In this document: in pieces, positions 14,934-23,081 of the stretch | Layout of the letters: every line of letters starts with the position of its first letter | How positions within the stretch are numbered: position 1 is the first letter of the stretch | From: Neokomagataea anthophila | GTDB taxonomy: Bacteria > Pseudomonadota > Alphaproteobacteria > Acetobacterales > Acetobacteraceae | Direction of reading: 5' to 3' | Length of the DNA stretch: 64,000 nt | NCBI RefSeq assembly: GCF_018122595.1 | Contig: NZ_JAGRQH010000003.1 | Coordinates: 62,001-126,000 of the forward strand | Notes under the pieces: generated by a model | What the model was told of the DNA's origin: nothing | The model's database searches: none | Seen by the model: the letters and a program-made list of their open reading frames with translations, nothing else | Translations under genes and position numbers: made by a program

Positions 14934-15653
14934 GCTGAAATGAGAACTGAGCGCCTTAAGCAGGCCATTAAAGCTGCTGGGGGCAATGATACCGTTGCGG
15001 CTCGTGCTGGGATTGGCACTACTACGGTCAGCGGGTATCAAAATGGAAAAGAGTGGAAGCTTGCCAATGTCGAAAAATTAGCTTCTGCCTGTAACGTCTC
15101 TTTACAGTGGCTATTATTTGGCGACGTTGGTGGAATGCGAGAAAATACTCTTGATGCCAATCCAAATATACCAAAAGTTAATAATAACGATGCCAGCATA
15201 TCAGGGGCAGTCAAAACTATACCCGGATATAATATCGAAATGTCAGCAGGATACGGATTTTTACCAGATACCTCTATTGAGGAAGTATCATTCTCTCTAA
15301 GTACATCAGCGTTTCCACCTGAGCTATTATTGCCTAACCGTAAACTAATAGGGGTGCGGGCTAAGGGTGACAGCATGGAGCCTTACATCTGCTCCGGTGA
15401 CGTCATAGTCCTAGACCTAAACGACAAAGAACTTTTCACCGGCGGCGTCTTCGCCCTCCGTATAGGTGAGCAGCTGCTAGTGAAACGCCTTATTGTGAAA
15501 ATTAATGGCAACATAAGCGTAGTAAGTGACAACCCTCGCTACCCCGCCGAAGAACTAAGCGCTGCAGAACTCCGTCAAATGTCAGAAGACAGCGGCTCCC
15601 CAATGTCAATAATTGGCCGAGTAGTCTGGCGCATGGGAATGACAATCTCATAA
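14922..15653 (+). CDS. S24/LexA-like phage repressor
   Basis: A 243-residue lysogeny repressor. The N-terminal helix-turn-helix (residues about 8-65, including TVAARAGIGTTTVSGYQNGK) binds operators; the C-terminal S24 peptidase domain allows RecA-stimulated self-cleavage. Catalytic residues are S151 (KGDSMEP) and K188 (LLVKRL); the likely cleavage site is Ala-Gly at 109-110 (SAGYG). This makes the prophage plausibly SOS-inducible, unlike Mu itself, whose repressor lacks this domain. A second in-frame ATG at 14940 would leave the inverted repeat in the leader; neither ATG has a good ribosome site. The gene is clearly more AT-rich than its neighbours. Confidence 0.92.
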   Translation: MNCEAEMRTERLKQAIKAAGGNDTVAARAGIGTTTVSGYQNGKEWKLANVEKLASACNVSLQWLLFGDVGGMRENTLDANPNIPKVNNNDASISGAVKTIPGYNIEMSAGYGFLPDTSIEEVSFSLSTSAFPPELLLPNRKLIGVRAKGDSMEPYICSGDVIVLDLNDKELFTGGVFALRIGEQLLVKRLIVKINGNISVVSDNPRYPAEELSAAELRQMSEDSGSPMSIIGRVVWRMGMTIS

Positions 15654-15668
15654 TAGAAGGGGATATTT

Positions 15669-16232
15669 ATGAAAAAGCGATATATCATTCTCAGTGTTGT
15701 ACTGATTCTCATCGGTTACTCAGCCTGGACCGGATATTCCAACAATAAATCTGTCAATATTGATGGCTCTATCGCTGATTTATCCCCCGTAAATCTTGCG
15801 ACATCCGCTCACTATTCTGGTGTTCCTAAAAACAAATTACCCGCCGTCCAAGCAGCCATAAAGGCTTTTCTAGAAGCATGCCCGCGGCTTGAAAAAACAA
15901 CACAAAACGGAGAAAAATTAGCCATTTATTGGTACGGAGAACCACCACCACTGAAAGGTTGGGAAGCCACGGGCGCCCATCTTGATGTAGAAATGGAAAT
16001 CACATCTGAGAGTCTAAAAAGACTTCCCCACGGCTTAAGAGACCCTCAATGGGGCGGTCATGTAGAGTTGGGCCTAACGTCATTCCCTAATCCTGGTGCA
16101 TTCATGCGCACACCGCTTCCTGAATGGCTTTGTGGATTAGAAATCCCGTACGCAGTCCTCAGCTCAGCTCAACGCGACTGGCCAGATCAAATGATCTTTG
16201 TGCCTATTAGTATACAAAAACACTCGTTCTAA
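15669..16232 (+). CDS. Unknown exported or membrane-anchored protein, prophage cargo candidate
   Basis: A 187-residue protein that follows the repressor after 15 bases, with GAAGGGGA as ribosome site, so the two are probably cotranscribed in the lysogen. An N-terminal hydrophobic segment (YIILSVVLILIGYSAWTGY, residues about 4-22) acts as a signal anchor; the rest is predicted periplasmic, with two cysteines and a compact mixed domain (KLAIYWYGEPPPLKGWEATG, PQWGGHVELGLTSFP). No family recognised. It lies between the repressor and the phage end, is AT-rich and points away from lytic genes, the classic place of lysogenic conversion genes. Superinfection exclusion or envelope modification would fit; there is no direct evidence. 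Confidence 0.7.
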   Translation: MKKRYIILSVVLILIGYSAWTGYSNNKSVNIDGSIADLSPVNLATSAHYSGVPKNKLPAVQAAIKAFLEACPRLEKTTQNGEKLAIYWYGEPPPLKGWEATGAHLDVEMEITSESLKRLPHGLRDPQWGGHVELGLTSFPNPGAFMRTPLPEWLCGLEIPYAVLSSAQRDWPDQMIFVPISIQKHSF

Positions 16233-16243
16233 AATGGTTTTAA

Positions 16244-16289
16244 ACGTCTCTAAATGCCCTCTAATATCTTTCTAAGATACGTCTCAATT
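16244..16289. repeat. Paired ACGTCTC repeats, candidate transposase end-binding sites
   Basis: ACGTCTCTAAAT (16244-16255) and ACGTCTCAATT (16279-16289) lie 35 bases apart, both preceded by T/A-rich sequence. The Mu left end carries several spaced transposase sites of about 22 bases, so these are candidates by position. The same motif would have to appear at the right end, which is outside the window. Confidence 0.35.
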
Positions 16290-16522
16290 AGATGTGCAAC
16301 AATTCCAAATTATATGTCCATTATTGAGATTTTACCAAAAAGTTCCAGACTGACTATACCGCTAATTATGGCTTATGGATAATTAGGCCGCCCGAAAGAA
16401 AATTCGCAAAATAAAGCCATTCTCCATCCCACGAGGTCCCGTATCAGCCCATTAAATCCCGGTTCCGATACAGTTCCATTCTTACTGTCCCCTTACAGCC
16501 CTAGTGGATAAGAGTTTTTTTG

Positions 16523-16544
16523 ATTCTTTTTTGCAAAAAAGAAT
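16523..16544. repeat. Perfect 22-bp palindrome upstream of dnaE
   Basis: The arms ATTCTTTTTT and AAAAAAGAAT meet at a central GC with no mismatch, and a run of T precedes it. It is 71 bases before the dnaE start. It could form a weak AT-rich hairpin, mark a protein site, or relate to the phage-host junction. Confidence 0.6.
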
Positions 16545-16614
16545 AACCAACCCTTTACAGCAAGCACTTCATTAACGGCTGCATAGAAGCGGATGTGCGT
16601 GCTAGAGAAGCAGC

Positions 16615-19600
16615 ATGTCCCATGCTGATTTTGTTCATCTCCGTAATCACTCGGCTTACTCTTTAAGTCAGGGTGCTATTCGTATTCCGGACCTTGTTGG
16701 TTTGGCAGTAGAAAATGCTATGCCGGCCGTGGCGCTGACGGATAGTGGCAATCTTTTTGGGGCTTTAGAGTTCTCCCTGACGGCACAGGGCAAGAATGTG
16801 CAGCCTATTGTGGGATGTCAGCTATCGCTGCCGCCACGGAGTACGAAGCCGGGTGCGCCGTCTGAGCCTTTGGTGGTGTTGGCGCGGAATGAGGTTGGGC
16901 TGGCCAATCTGCAGATTCTATCATCGCATGGTTTTTTGAATGGTGACCCGGGTGATCCGACGGTTGCTGTTGATGTGTTGGGGCAGCATGCGGATGGGCT
17001 GTTTTTGCTGACGGGTGGTAAGCGTGGCCCGTTGAACCGCATGCTGGAGGATGAGCAGAGGGAAGAAGCTGAGGCACTTCTGCAGAAATTAGTCACTTTT
17101 TTCCCGGAGAATATCGCGGTTGAATTGAACCGTTATGGCGAACCGGGTGAGGCGGCGATTGAGGATGTTCTTGTAGCAATGGCGGACCGGCATCATGTGC
17201 CGCTTGTTGCGACGAATGAGTGTTTCTTTCCTAACCCGAAGATGCATGAAGCCCATGATGCGTTGATTTGTATTGCGCAGGGTCGGACGATGGCAGAGAC
17301 GGATCGGTGGCATGTCTCGCCCGAAGCGTGGTTTAAAACGCCGGCTCAGATGCGGGCGTTGTTTCACGATTTGCCTGAAGCCTGCGACAATACGCTGATC
17401 ATTGCGCAAAAATGCGCCATTGCGGCAACGACGCGTAAGCCTTTGCTTCCAGTGTGCTCGAAAGTCCGTGAGGGGACCACGGAAGAAGAAACTTTGGGCG
17501 CTATGGCGCGCGAAGGGTTGGACGCACGTTTCGAGGCGATGACCCTTAGCGATGAGGAAAAGCAGACATATCGGGATCGTTTGCAAGTTGAACTGGATAT
17601 TATCGCAGGGATGGGTTTCCCGGGTTATTTCTTGATCGTTGCGGACTTTATTCAGTGGGCGAAAGCGCATGATATTCCTGTGGGGCCTGGGCGTGGTTCG
17701 GGTGCAGGGTCATTGGTGGCGTATGCGCTGACGATTACGGATATTGATCCGCTGCCATTTGGATTGCTGTTTGAGCGGTTTTTGAATCCTGAACGTGTAT
17801 CAATGCCTGACTTTGATATCGATTTTTGTCAGGATCGGCGTGACGAAGTTATCCGGTATGTGCGCGAGGAATATGGCGGAAGCCGGGTTGCGCAGATTAT
17901 TACGTTTGGAAAGCTGCAAGCAAAAGCGGCGGTGCGGGATGTTGGGCGTGTGCTGGGCTTGCCGTATGGGATGGTGAACCGCGTTGCGGAACTGATCCCG
18001 AATAACCCGGCTAAGCCTGTGACCTTGGCGCAGGCTATTGAGGGCGAAACGCGCTTACAGGAAATGCGCGATAGTGATGAAGCGCTACGCCGTTTGTTGG
18101 AGATCGCGCAGCAGCTTGAAGGGTTGTATCGTCACGCATCAACGCATGCTGCGGGCGTGGTGATTGGTGATCGTGAACTGGTCGAACTCGTACCGTTGTA
18201 CCGAGACCCGAAGAGCGACATGCTGGTGACGCAGTTCAACATGAAGTTTGTTGAGCAAGCTGGGTTGGTGAAGTTCGACTTCTTGGGTTTGACCACGCTG
18301 ACGATTCTGAAGAGGGGGGTAGACTTCCTTAAAGAACAAGGTGTTACGGTTGATCTCTCACGTATTCCTTTGGATGATAAAAAGACTTTTGAGATGCTCG
18401 CACGCGGTGATGCGGCGGGTGTATTCCAATTTGAAGGCGCGGGCATGCGTGACATGCTCAAACAGATGGCTGCCAGCCGTTTGGAAGATTTGATTGCGGG
18501 TGTGTCGCTCTATCGACCGGGGCCGATGGCCAACATCCCGGATTATTGCCGTCGTAAACATGGGGAGGCATGGGAGCCGCCGCATGAAGAGATCCGCGAT
18601 ATCTTGTCTGAGACCTATGGCATCATGGTCTATCAAGAACAGGTGATGCAGATTGCGCAGCGCATGGCTGGGTATAGCCTCGGCGGTGCGGATTTGCTGC
18701 GTCGTGCGATGGGTAAGAAAATTGCTTCTGAGATGGAGAAGCAGCGCGCGATCTTTACGGAAGGTGCGACGAAGCGGGGTATTACACCAGAGAAGGCGAC
18801 GGAGGTTTTTGACCTCATGGCGCGCTTTGCGGATTATGGTTTTAATAAATCCCATGCGGCGGCTTATGCCTTGGTTTCGTACCAGACCGCATGGATGAAG
18901 GCGAACCACCCGGTGGCTTTCTTGGCCGGTTGTATGTCTCTGGCGCGTGAAAAAACGGAAAAATTGGCGGCTTTGTGCCAAGAGGCGCGCCGCATGAAAA
19001 TCAAAGTTTTGCCGGTTGATATCAACCGATCTTTAGCTGACTTTTCGATTGAGACTTTAGAGGACGGGACGCAGGGTATTCGTTATGCGCTGTCTGCGGT
19101 GAAGCGTGTTGGCGCTGCGGCGATGGATGCTCTGGTGGCATCACGCGGGGATAAGCCGTTTATTGATATGACGGACTTTGCAGAGCGTGCAGATCCGGCG
19201 AGTATCAATAAAATACAATTAGAAAGTCTTGCAAAAGCAGGGGCTTTCGACAGTATCCTTAAAGAAAGACATACGGTTTTTGCGAGTGCGGAAACCATTT
19301 TGCGCCGGGCTCAAGCGAAGGCTCAGGAACAGAAAATGGGTCAAGCGGGCCTTTTTGGGGGGGCTGGTCAGGACCGTGAAATTCTTAAGTTAAAAGAGGG
19401 TCAAGCATGGCCTGATTTTGAGCGCTTGTCGTTGGAGGCGGCTGCGGTGGGCTTCCATATGAGTGCGCACCCGCTGGATGCGTATCGTACGGTTTTGCGG
19501 CGCTTGGGGGTTACGCCAGCGAGTGGCCTAGAGGCCGCGGCTAAAACGGGTAGCACGCGTGTGAAAATAGCCGGATGTGTGATTGATAAAAAGGAGCGCC

Positions 19601-20037
19601 CAACCCGGACAGGGAAGAAAATGGCGTGGGTCAATTTATCGGACAGCACGGGGACATGTGAGGCAACGCTATTTTCTGAGACGTTGGTCTCGTGCCGAGA
19701 GCTTCTCGTGGCAGGGCAGGCTGTGCTGGTGAATGCTGAGTTGAAGCTGGATGGCGATGCGCTGAGAATTACGGCCCAGAGTGTTGTTGATCTGGAGCAG
19801 GCGGCGGCTGAAGAGCGTGGGGAAATTCGGGTATGGCTGCAAGAGCCTAAGACCTTGCCGGCTTTGTCTGCCATGCTGGATGACATGCGGGGGGGGCGCG
19901 GCCGTATTACGCTTTTGCCGTCTTTGGCGGAAACGAGGGATGTCGAAATCGCGTTGCCGGGGACGTATAAAGTGACGCCTCGTTTGGCGGAACGTCTGAG
20001 GACGATACGTGGGGTTGAGCGCGCAGAGCAGGTTTGA
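16615..20037 (+). CDS. dnaE: DNA polymerase III alpha subunit
   Basis: The catalytic subunit of the replicative polymerase, 1140 residues, normal for DnaE1. It starts with a PHP domain (HLRNHSAYSLSQGAIRI), followed by the polymerase core. Catalytic aspartates are in MPDFDIDFCQDRR (about residues 395-407), with GPGRGSGAGSLVAYALTITD just before it. Later parts include the fingers (FNKSHAAAYALVSYQTAWMK), the helix-hairpin-helix region and an OB fold near the C-terminus (VKIAGCVIDKKERPTRTGKK). The ATG at 16615 has only a weak GAGAAG site. It is the first host gene beside the prophage; rpsB follows about 200 bases downstream. Confidence 0.97.
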   Translation: MSHADFVHLRNHSAYSLSQGAIRIPDLVGLAVENAMPAVALTDSGNLFGALEFSLTAQGKNVQPIVGCQLSLPPRSTKPGAPSEPLVVLARNEVGLANLQILSSHGFLNGDPGDPTVAVDVLGQHADGLFLLTGGKRGPLNRMLEDEQREEAEALLQKLVTFFPENIAVELNRYGEPGEAAIEDVLVAMADRHHVPLVATNECFFPNPKMHEAHDALICIAQGRTMAETDRWHVSPEAWFKTPAQMRALFHDLPEACDNTLIIAQKCAIAATTRKPLLPVCSKVREGTTEEETLGAMAREGLDARFEAMTLSDEEKQTYRDRLQVELDIIAGMGFPGYFLIVADFIQWAKAHDIPVGPGRGSGAGSLVAYALTITDIDPLPFGLLFERFLNPERVSMPDFDIDFCQDRRDEVIRYVREEYGGSRVAQIITFGKLQAKAAVRDVGRVLGLPYGMVNRVAELIPNNPAKPVTLAQAIEGETRLQEMRDSDEALRRLLEIAQQLEGLYRHASTHAAGVVIGDRELVELVPLYRDPKSDMLVTQFNMKFVEQAGLVKFDFLGLTTLTILKRGVDFLKEQGVTVDLSRIPLDDKKTFEMLARGDAAGVFQFEGAGMRDMLKQMAASRLEDLIAGVSLYRPGPMANIPDYCRRKHGEAWEPPHEEIRDILSETYGIMVYQEQVMQIAQRMAGYSLGGADLLRRAMGKKIASEMEKQRAIFTEGATKRGITPEKATEVFDLMARFADYGFNKSHAAAYALVSYQTAWMKANHPVAFLAGCMSLAREKTEKLAALCQEARRMKIKVLPVDINRSLADFSIETLEDGTQGIRYALSAVKRVGAAAMDALVASRGDKPFIDMTDFAERADPASINKIQLESLAKAGAFDSILKERHTVFASAETILRRAQAKAQEQKMGQAGLFGGAGQDREILKLKEGQAWPDFERLSLEAAAVGFHMSAHPLDAYRTVLRRLGVTPASGLEAAAKTGSTRVKIAGCVIDKKERPTRTGKKMAWVNLSDSTGTCEATLFSETLVSCRELLVAGQAVLVNAELKLDGDALRITAQSVVDLEQAAAEERGEIRVWLQEPKTLPALSAMLDDMRGGRGRITLLPSLAETRDVEIALPGTYKVTPRLAERLRTIRGVERAEQV

Positions 20038-20067
20038 TGGCAATCCGATGAAGACTGCCGAATCATA

Positions 20068-20239
20068 CTTGCAAAAGCGCGGCGTTTCAGCCATACCGCA
20101 GGCGTCCGCGTACCTTGGTTTTTATCAAGGCGGTGGGCAATTCGCACGCATGGCTGGGGCGTTTACCCAAACGTTCTTCTGGTGTTCCTGAGGGGACCAC
20201 GCCGTGCGGAGGCTAAACCAGAGGCAAGGAATTCGATTC
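20068..20239 (+). promoter_or_regulatory. rpsB leader with possible promoter and hairpins
   Basis: A TTGCAA box with a 17-base spacer to CATACC could be a promoter. Downstream, CCTTG/CAAGG (around 20112-20129), CGTTT-ACCC-AAACG (around 20161-20174) and distant GCACG/CGTGC arms could fold. S2 leaders that bind S2 or S1 are known in other bacteria, so autogenous control is a reasonable guess, but no known leader motif was recognised. Confidence 0.3.
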
Positions 20240-21028
20240 ATGGCAGCGCCTGAATTCACCATGCGTCAGCTGCTCGAAGCTGGCGTTCACTTCGGTCACC
20301 ATACACGTCGCTGGAACCCAGCGATGGCTCCATACCTGTTCGGTGTCCGTAACCAAGTTCACATCATTGATCTGCAGCAGACAGTTCCTCTGCTCGATCG
20401 TGCACTGAAGCAAGTTCGTGATACCGTTGCAAACGGTGGCCGCGTTCTGTTCGTTGGTACGAAGCGCGCTGCTGCTGAGCACGTTGCTGAAGCTGCAACG
20501 CGTTGCGGTCAGTACTACGTCAACCACCGTTGGCTCGGCGGCATGCTGACGAACTGGAAGACCATCACGGGTTCCATCAAGCGTCTGCGTCAAATCGACG
20601 AAATGCTGAGCGGCGACACGGCTGGTCTGACGAAGAAAGAAGTGCTTGACATCACGCGTGATCGTGAAAAGCTTGAGCGTTCGCTGGGCGGCATCAAGGA
20701 GATGGGTGGTCTTCCAGACCTGATCTTCGTGATCGACACGAACAAGGAAAAGCTGGCCGTTGAAGAAGCTAACAAGCTGGGTATCCCGGTTATTGGCGTT
20801 CTGGACAGCAACTCCAACCCGGCTGGCGTAACGTTCCCGGTACCGGGCAACGATGACGCTATCCGTGCAATCACCCTGTATTGTGATCTGGTGTCTGCTG
20901 CAGTTCTGGACGGTATTTCCGCTGAGCTGGCTGCTTCCGGTCATGACATTGGTGCAGAAGAAGAACTGCCAGCTGAAACAGTTGTCGCTGAGACGGCTGC
21001 TGAAGGCGAGCAGGCTTCCGCGAACTGA
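20240..21028 (+). CDS. rpsB: 30S ribosomal protein S2
   Basis: Ribosomal protein S2, 262 residues, part of the small subunit and required for S1 binding. The N-terminus ([20 protein letters not shown]) and later [29 protein letters not shown] and [20 protein letters not shown] are diagnostic. The acidic C-terminal tail, rich in Ala and Glu, is common in alphaproteobacteria. I chose ATG 20240, behind GAGGCAAGGA, because the family starts here; the longer frame from 20204 is not supported. Codon use is strongly biased, as expected for high expression. Cotranscribed with tsf through a hairpin. Confidence 0.98.
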   Translation: MAAPEFTMRQLLEAGVHFGHHTRRWNPAMAPYLFGVRNQVHIIDLQQTVPLLDRALKQVRDTVANGGRVLFVGTKRAAAEHVAEAATRCGQYYVNHRWLGGMLTNWKTITGSIKRLRQIDEMLSGDTAGLTKKEVLDITRDREKLERSLGGIKEMGGLPDLIFVIDTNKEKLAVEEANKLGIPVIGVLDSNSNPAGVTFPVPGNDDAIRAITLYCDLVSAAVLDGISAELAASGHDIGAEEELPAETVVAETAAEGEQASAN

Positions 21029-21071
21029 AACGGTGTGTCGCCTCTGCAAAGAGACGATAGCTGAACCAGTC

Positions 21072-21110
21072 ATGCGGCCGGGCGAGTGCGTCCGGCCGCA
21101 TTAATTTTTT
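21072..21110 (+). terminator. Terminator/attenuator between rpsB and tsf
   Basis: A perfect ten-base-pair stem (ATGCGGCCGG with CCGGCCGCAT, ten-base loop) followed by TAATTTTTT. It probably stops part of the transcripts, giving more rpsB than tsf mRNA; tsf begins only 15 bases later, so it would need read-through. Confidence 0.75.
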
Positions 21111-21124
21111 GAGGGATGAGAGAT

Positions 21125-22030
21125 ATGGCAGAGATCACAGCAGCCCTAGTCCGCGAACTGCGCGAAAAGACCGGCGCAGGCATGATGGATTGCAAAAAGG
21201 CTCTTAAAGAAGCCGCTGGTGACATGGAAGCCGCTGTTGACTGGCTTCGTAAGAAGGGCCTCTCTCAGGCTGCTAAGAAGTCTGGCCGTACGGCAGCTGA
21301 AGGCCTGGTAGGCGTTGCGTCTGAAAAGAACCGCGCTGCTATGGTTGAAGTGAACGCTGAGACGGACTTTGTTGGCCGTAACGAAGCGTTCCAACTGCTG
21401 GTGGAGCAGGTTGCACACGTAGCGCTGAAGGTTGGTGACGACCTCGAAGCGATCAAGGCGGCTACGGTTCCTTCAGGCCGTACGGTTGCTGACGAACTGA
21501 CACATCTGATCGCAACGATCGGTGAAAACATGTCACTGCGTCGCGCTAAGGTTCTGACGGTTTCTAGCGGCGTTGTTGCTAGCTACGTTCATGGTGCGCT
21601 GCGTCCGGGCATCGGCAAGATCGGTGTTCTGGCTGCTCTGGAAGCGGAATCTGAAAACGACGCTCTGCTGACGCTGGGCCGTCAAATCGGTATGCATGCT
21701 GCTGCAACGCGTCCGGCTGCTCTGGATGTTTCCAGCGTTGATGCGGACGCTCTTGAGCGTGAGCGCGCTGTTCTCGTTGAGCAAGCTCGTGCATCTGGCA
21801 AGCCAGAAGCAATCATCGACAAGATGGTTGATGGCCGTATCCGCAAGTTCTACGAAGAAGTTGTTCTTCTGGAGCAAGTTTGGGTGCATGACGGTGAAAG
21901 CCGCGTTGCTAAGGTTGTTGAGAAGGCTGGCGCTAAGCTGGTTGCTTTCGAGCGCTTCCACCTTGGTGAAGGCATCGAAAAGGAAGAAAGCGACTTTGCT
22001 GCTGAAGTGGCTGCTGCTGCTGGCAACTAA
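21125..22030 (+). CDS. tsf: Elongation factor Ts
   Basis: The nucleotide exchange factor for EF-Tu, about 301 residues. The N-terminal UBA-like helices ([19 protein letters not shown]) and the core with [10 protein letters not shown] are diagnostic. ATG 21125 follows GAGGGA with good spacing. It follows rpsB, as in nearly all bacteria, and shows the same strong codon bias. The C-terminus ends in acidic and alanine-rich residues. A terminator follows 71 bases after the stop. Confidence 0.98.
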   Translation: MAEITAALVRELREKTGAGMMDCKKALKEAAGDMEAAVDWLRKKGLSQAAKKSGRTAAEGLVGVASEKNRAAMVEVNAETDFVGRNEAFQLLVEQVAHVALKVGDDLEAIKAATVPSGRTVADELTHLIATIGENMSLRRAKVLTVSSGVVASYVHGALRPGIGKIGVLAALEAESENDALLTLGRQIGMHAAATRPAALDVSSVDADALERERAVLVEQARASGKPEAIIDKMVDGRIRKFYEEVVLLEQVWVHDGESRVAKVVEKAGAKLVAFERFHLGEGIEKEESDFAAEVAAAAGN

Positions 22031-22042
22031 AGGCGTATTTTG

Positions 22043-22070
22043 TCTGCCCGATCATGATGTATCGGGCAGA
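22043..22070 (+). repeat. Hairpin in the tsf 3' region
   Basis: TCTGCCCGAT and ATCGGGCAGA form a ten-pair stem with an eight-base loop, without a T run. Placed just before the true terminator, it may protect the 3' end of the mRNA. Confidence 0.55.
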
Positions 22071-22100
22071 ACGAAGGCTTATTCTTCGTGTATGCTGAAG

Positions 22101-22134
22101 ACTCCCACATGGTATTCATGTGGGAGTTTTTTTT
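22101..22134 (+). terminator. Terminator of the rpsB-tsf transcript
   Basis: An 11-base-pair stem (ACTCCCACATG with CATGTGGGAGT, five-base loop) followed by a run of eight T. A strong intrinsic terminator; recO starts 16 bases later and so needs read-through or its own promoter. Confidence 0.93.
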
Positions 22135-22149
22135 ATGGAGTGACGGCGT

Positions 22150-22908
22150 GTGAAGGAATGGCAGGAAGCGGGTTTGGTGCTCTCTGTATGTCCTTATGGG
22201 GAGGGGAGCATTTTGGTTCATCTCTTCACGGAAGAACACGGCGTGGTGCACGGCATTGTGCGTGGTGGTGGTGCGCGCCGACATGCGGCAACGTGGCAGG
22301 TTGGTAATCTGGTCATGGTGCAGTGGAAGGCCCGATTATCGGGGCAATTGGGGTCTGTTACCGGTGAGTTGGTGCAGAGTGTTGCGGCGCGCTGTTTGGA
22401 TTATCCGGTGGCGCTGTCCATGCTGAGCAGTGCGTGTGCTGTTGCGGATGGTGCATTGCCGCAGGATGAGGCGCATCCTGAAGTGTTTATGCGTTTGGTG
22501 CGTTTATTAACGTTGATTGGTGTTGCGCCGGAACCGCCGCCTATGGCCGCTTACTTGCGGTGGGAAGCGTGTCTCTTATCCGCTTTGGGTTATGGCTTGG
22601 ATCTACGGGTCTGTGCGGTGACGGGCGCGTGTGAGGGGTTGCAATATGTTTCTCCCAAAACCGGGCGTGCTGTCTCGGTCGAGGGGGCGGGTGAGTGGCG
22701 TGATCGTTTGTTGCCGTTGCCGTCTTTATTTTTGGAGGAAGATGTTGAAGCGACGCGTGATGAATGGTGCGATGGAATTGATCTGACAGGGTATTTTTTA
22801 GAACGCTGGGTGTTTGGGGTACGGCATAAGGGTATGCCGTTAGCGCGGGGGTATTTGAGGGAACGTTTATCGGTTCCGCTCAGCAGTATGGACGATGATG
22901 CGGAATGA
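22150..22908 (+). CDS. recO: DNA repair protein RecO
   Basis: RecO helps load RecA on SSB-coated DNA in the RecFOR pathway. The 252-residue protein has the N-terminal OB fold (ILVHLFTEEHGVVHGIVRGG) and the helical C-terminal part with a partial cysteine site (CAVTGACEGLQYVSPKTGRA). GTG start at 22150. It is the first gene after the tsf terminator and precedes parC by about 170 bases. It fits RecO length and order; only family-level features are visible. Confidence 0.9.
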   Translation: MKEWQEAGLVLSVCPYGEGSILVHLFTEEHGVVHGIVRGGGARRHAATWQVGNLVMVQWKARLSGQLGSVTGELVQSVAARCLDYPVALSMLSSACAVADGALPQDEAHPEVFMRLVRLLTLIGVAPEPPPMAAYLRWEACLLSALGYGLDLRVCAVTGACEGLQYVSPKTGRAVSVEGAGEWRDRLLPLPSLFLEEDVEATRDEWCDGIDLTGYFLERWVFGVRHKGMPLARGYLRERLSVPLSSMDDDAE

Positions 22909-23081
22909 GATGGCCGTATTTATGGTTGGAATGTGTTATCGGGCAGTGTGAAATAGCGGAAAAAAGTGGATGTTTTCTTTTTTCTGCGTTGGCAGGTCGA
23001 TAAAGTACGCTAAGGCGTTTTGAGAGTGCTGGACAGACGGGCGGTGCAGTGTCTAAGTCCTGCGCAAACGAAGGAGTGGGC

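Larger units (their letters stand above)
16233..16614. other. Prophage left end and dnaE upstream region (no gene)
   Basis: A 382-base AT-rich stretch without a credible gene. The first part must contain the phage left end and its transposase sites; the last part holds the dnaE leader. The exact junction is not visible, because the right end and target duplication are outside the window. Loosely similar segments GGTCCCGTATCAG (from 16435) and GGTTCCGATACAG (from 16461) lie about 26 bases apart. Confidence 0.6.
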
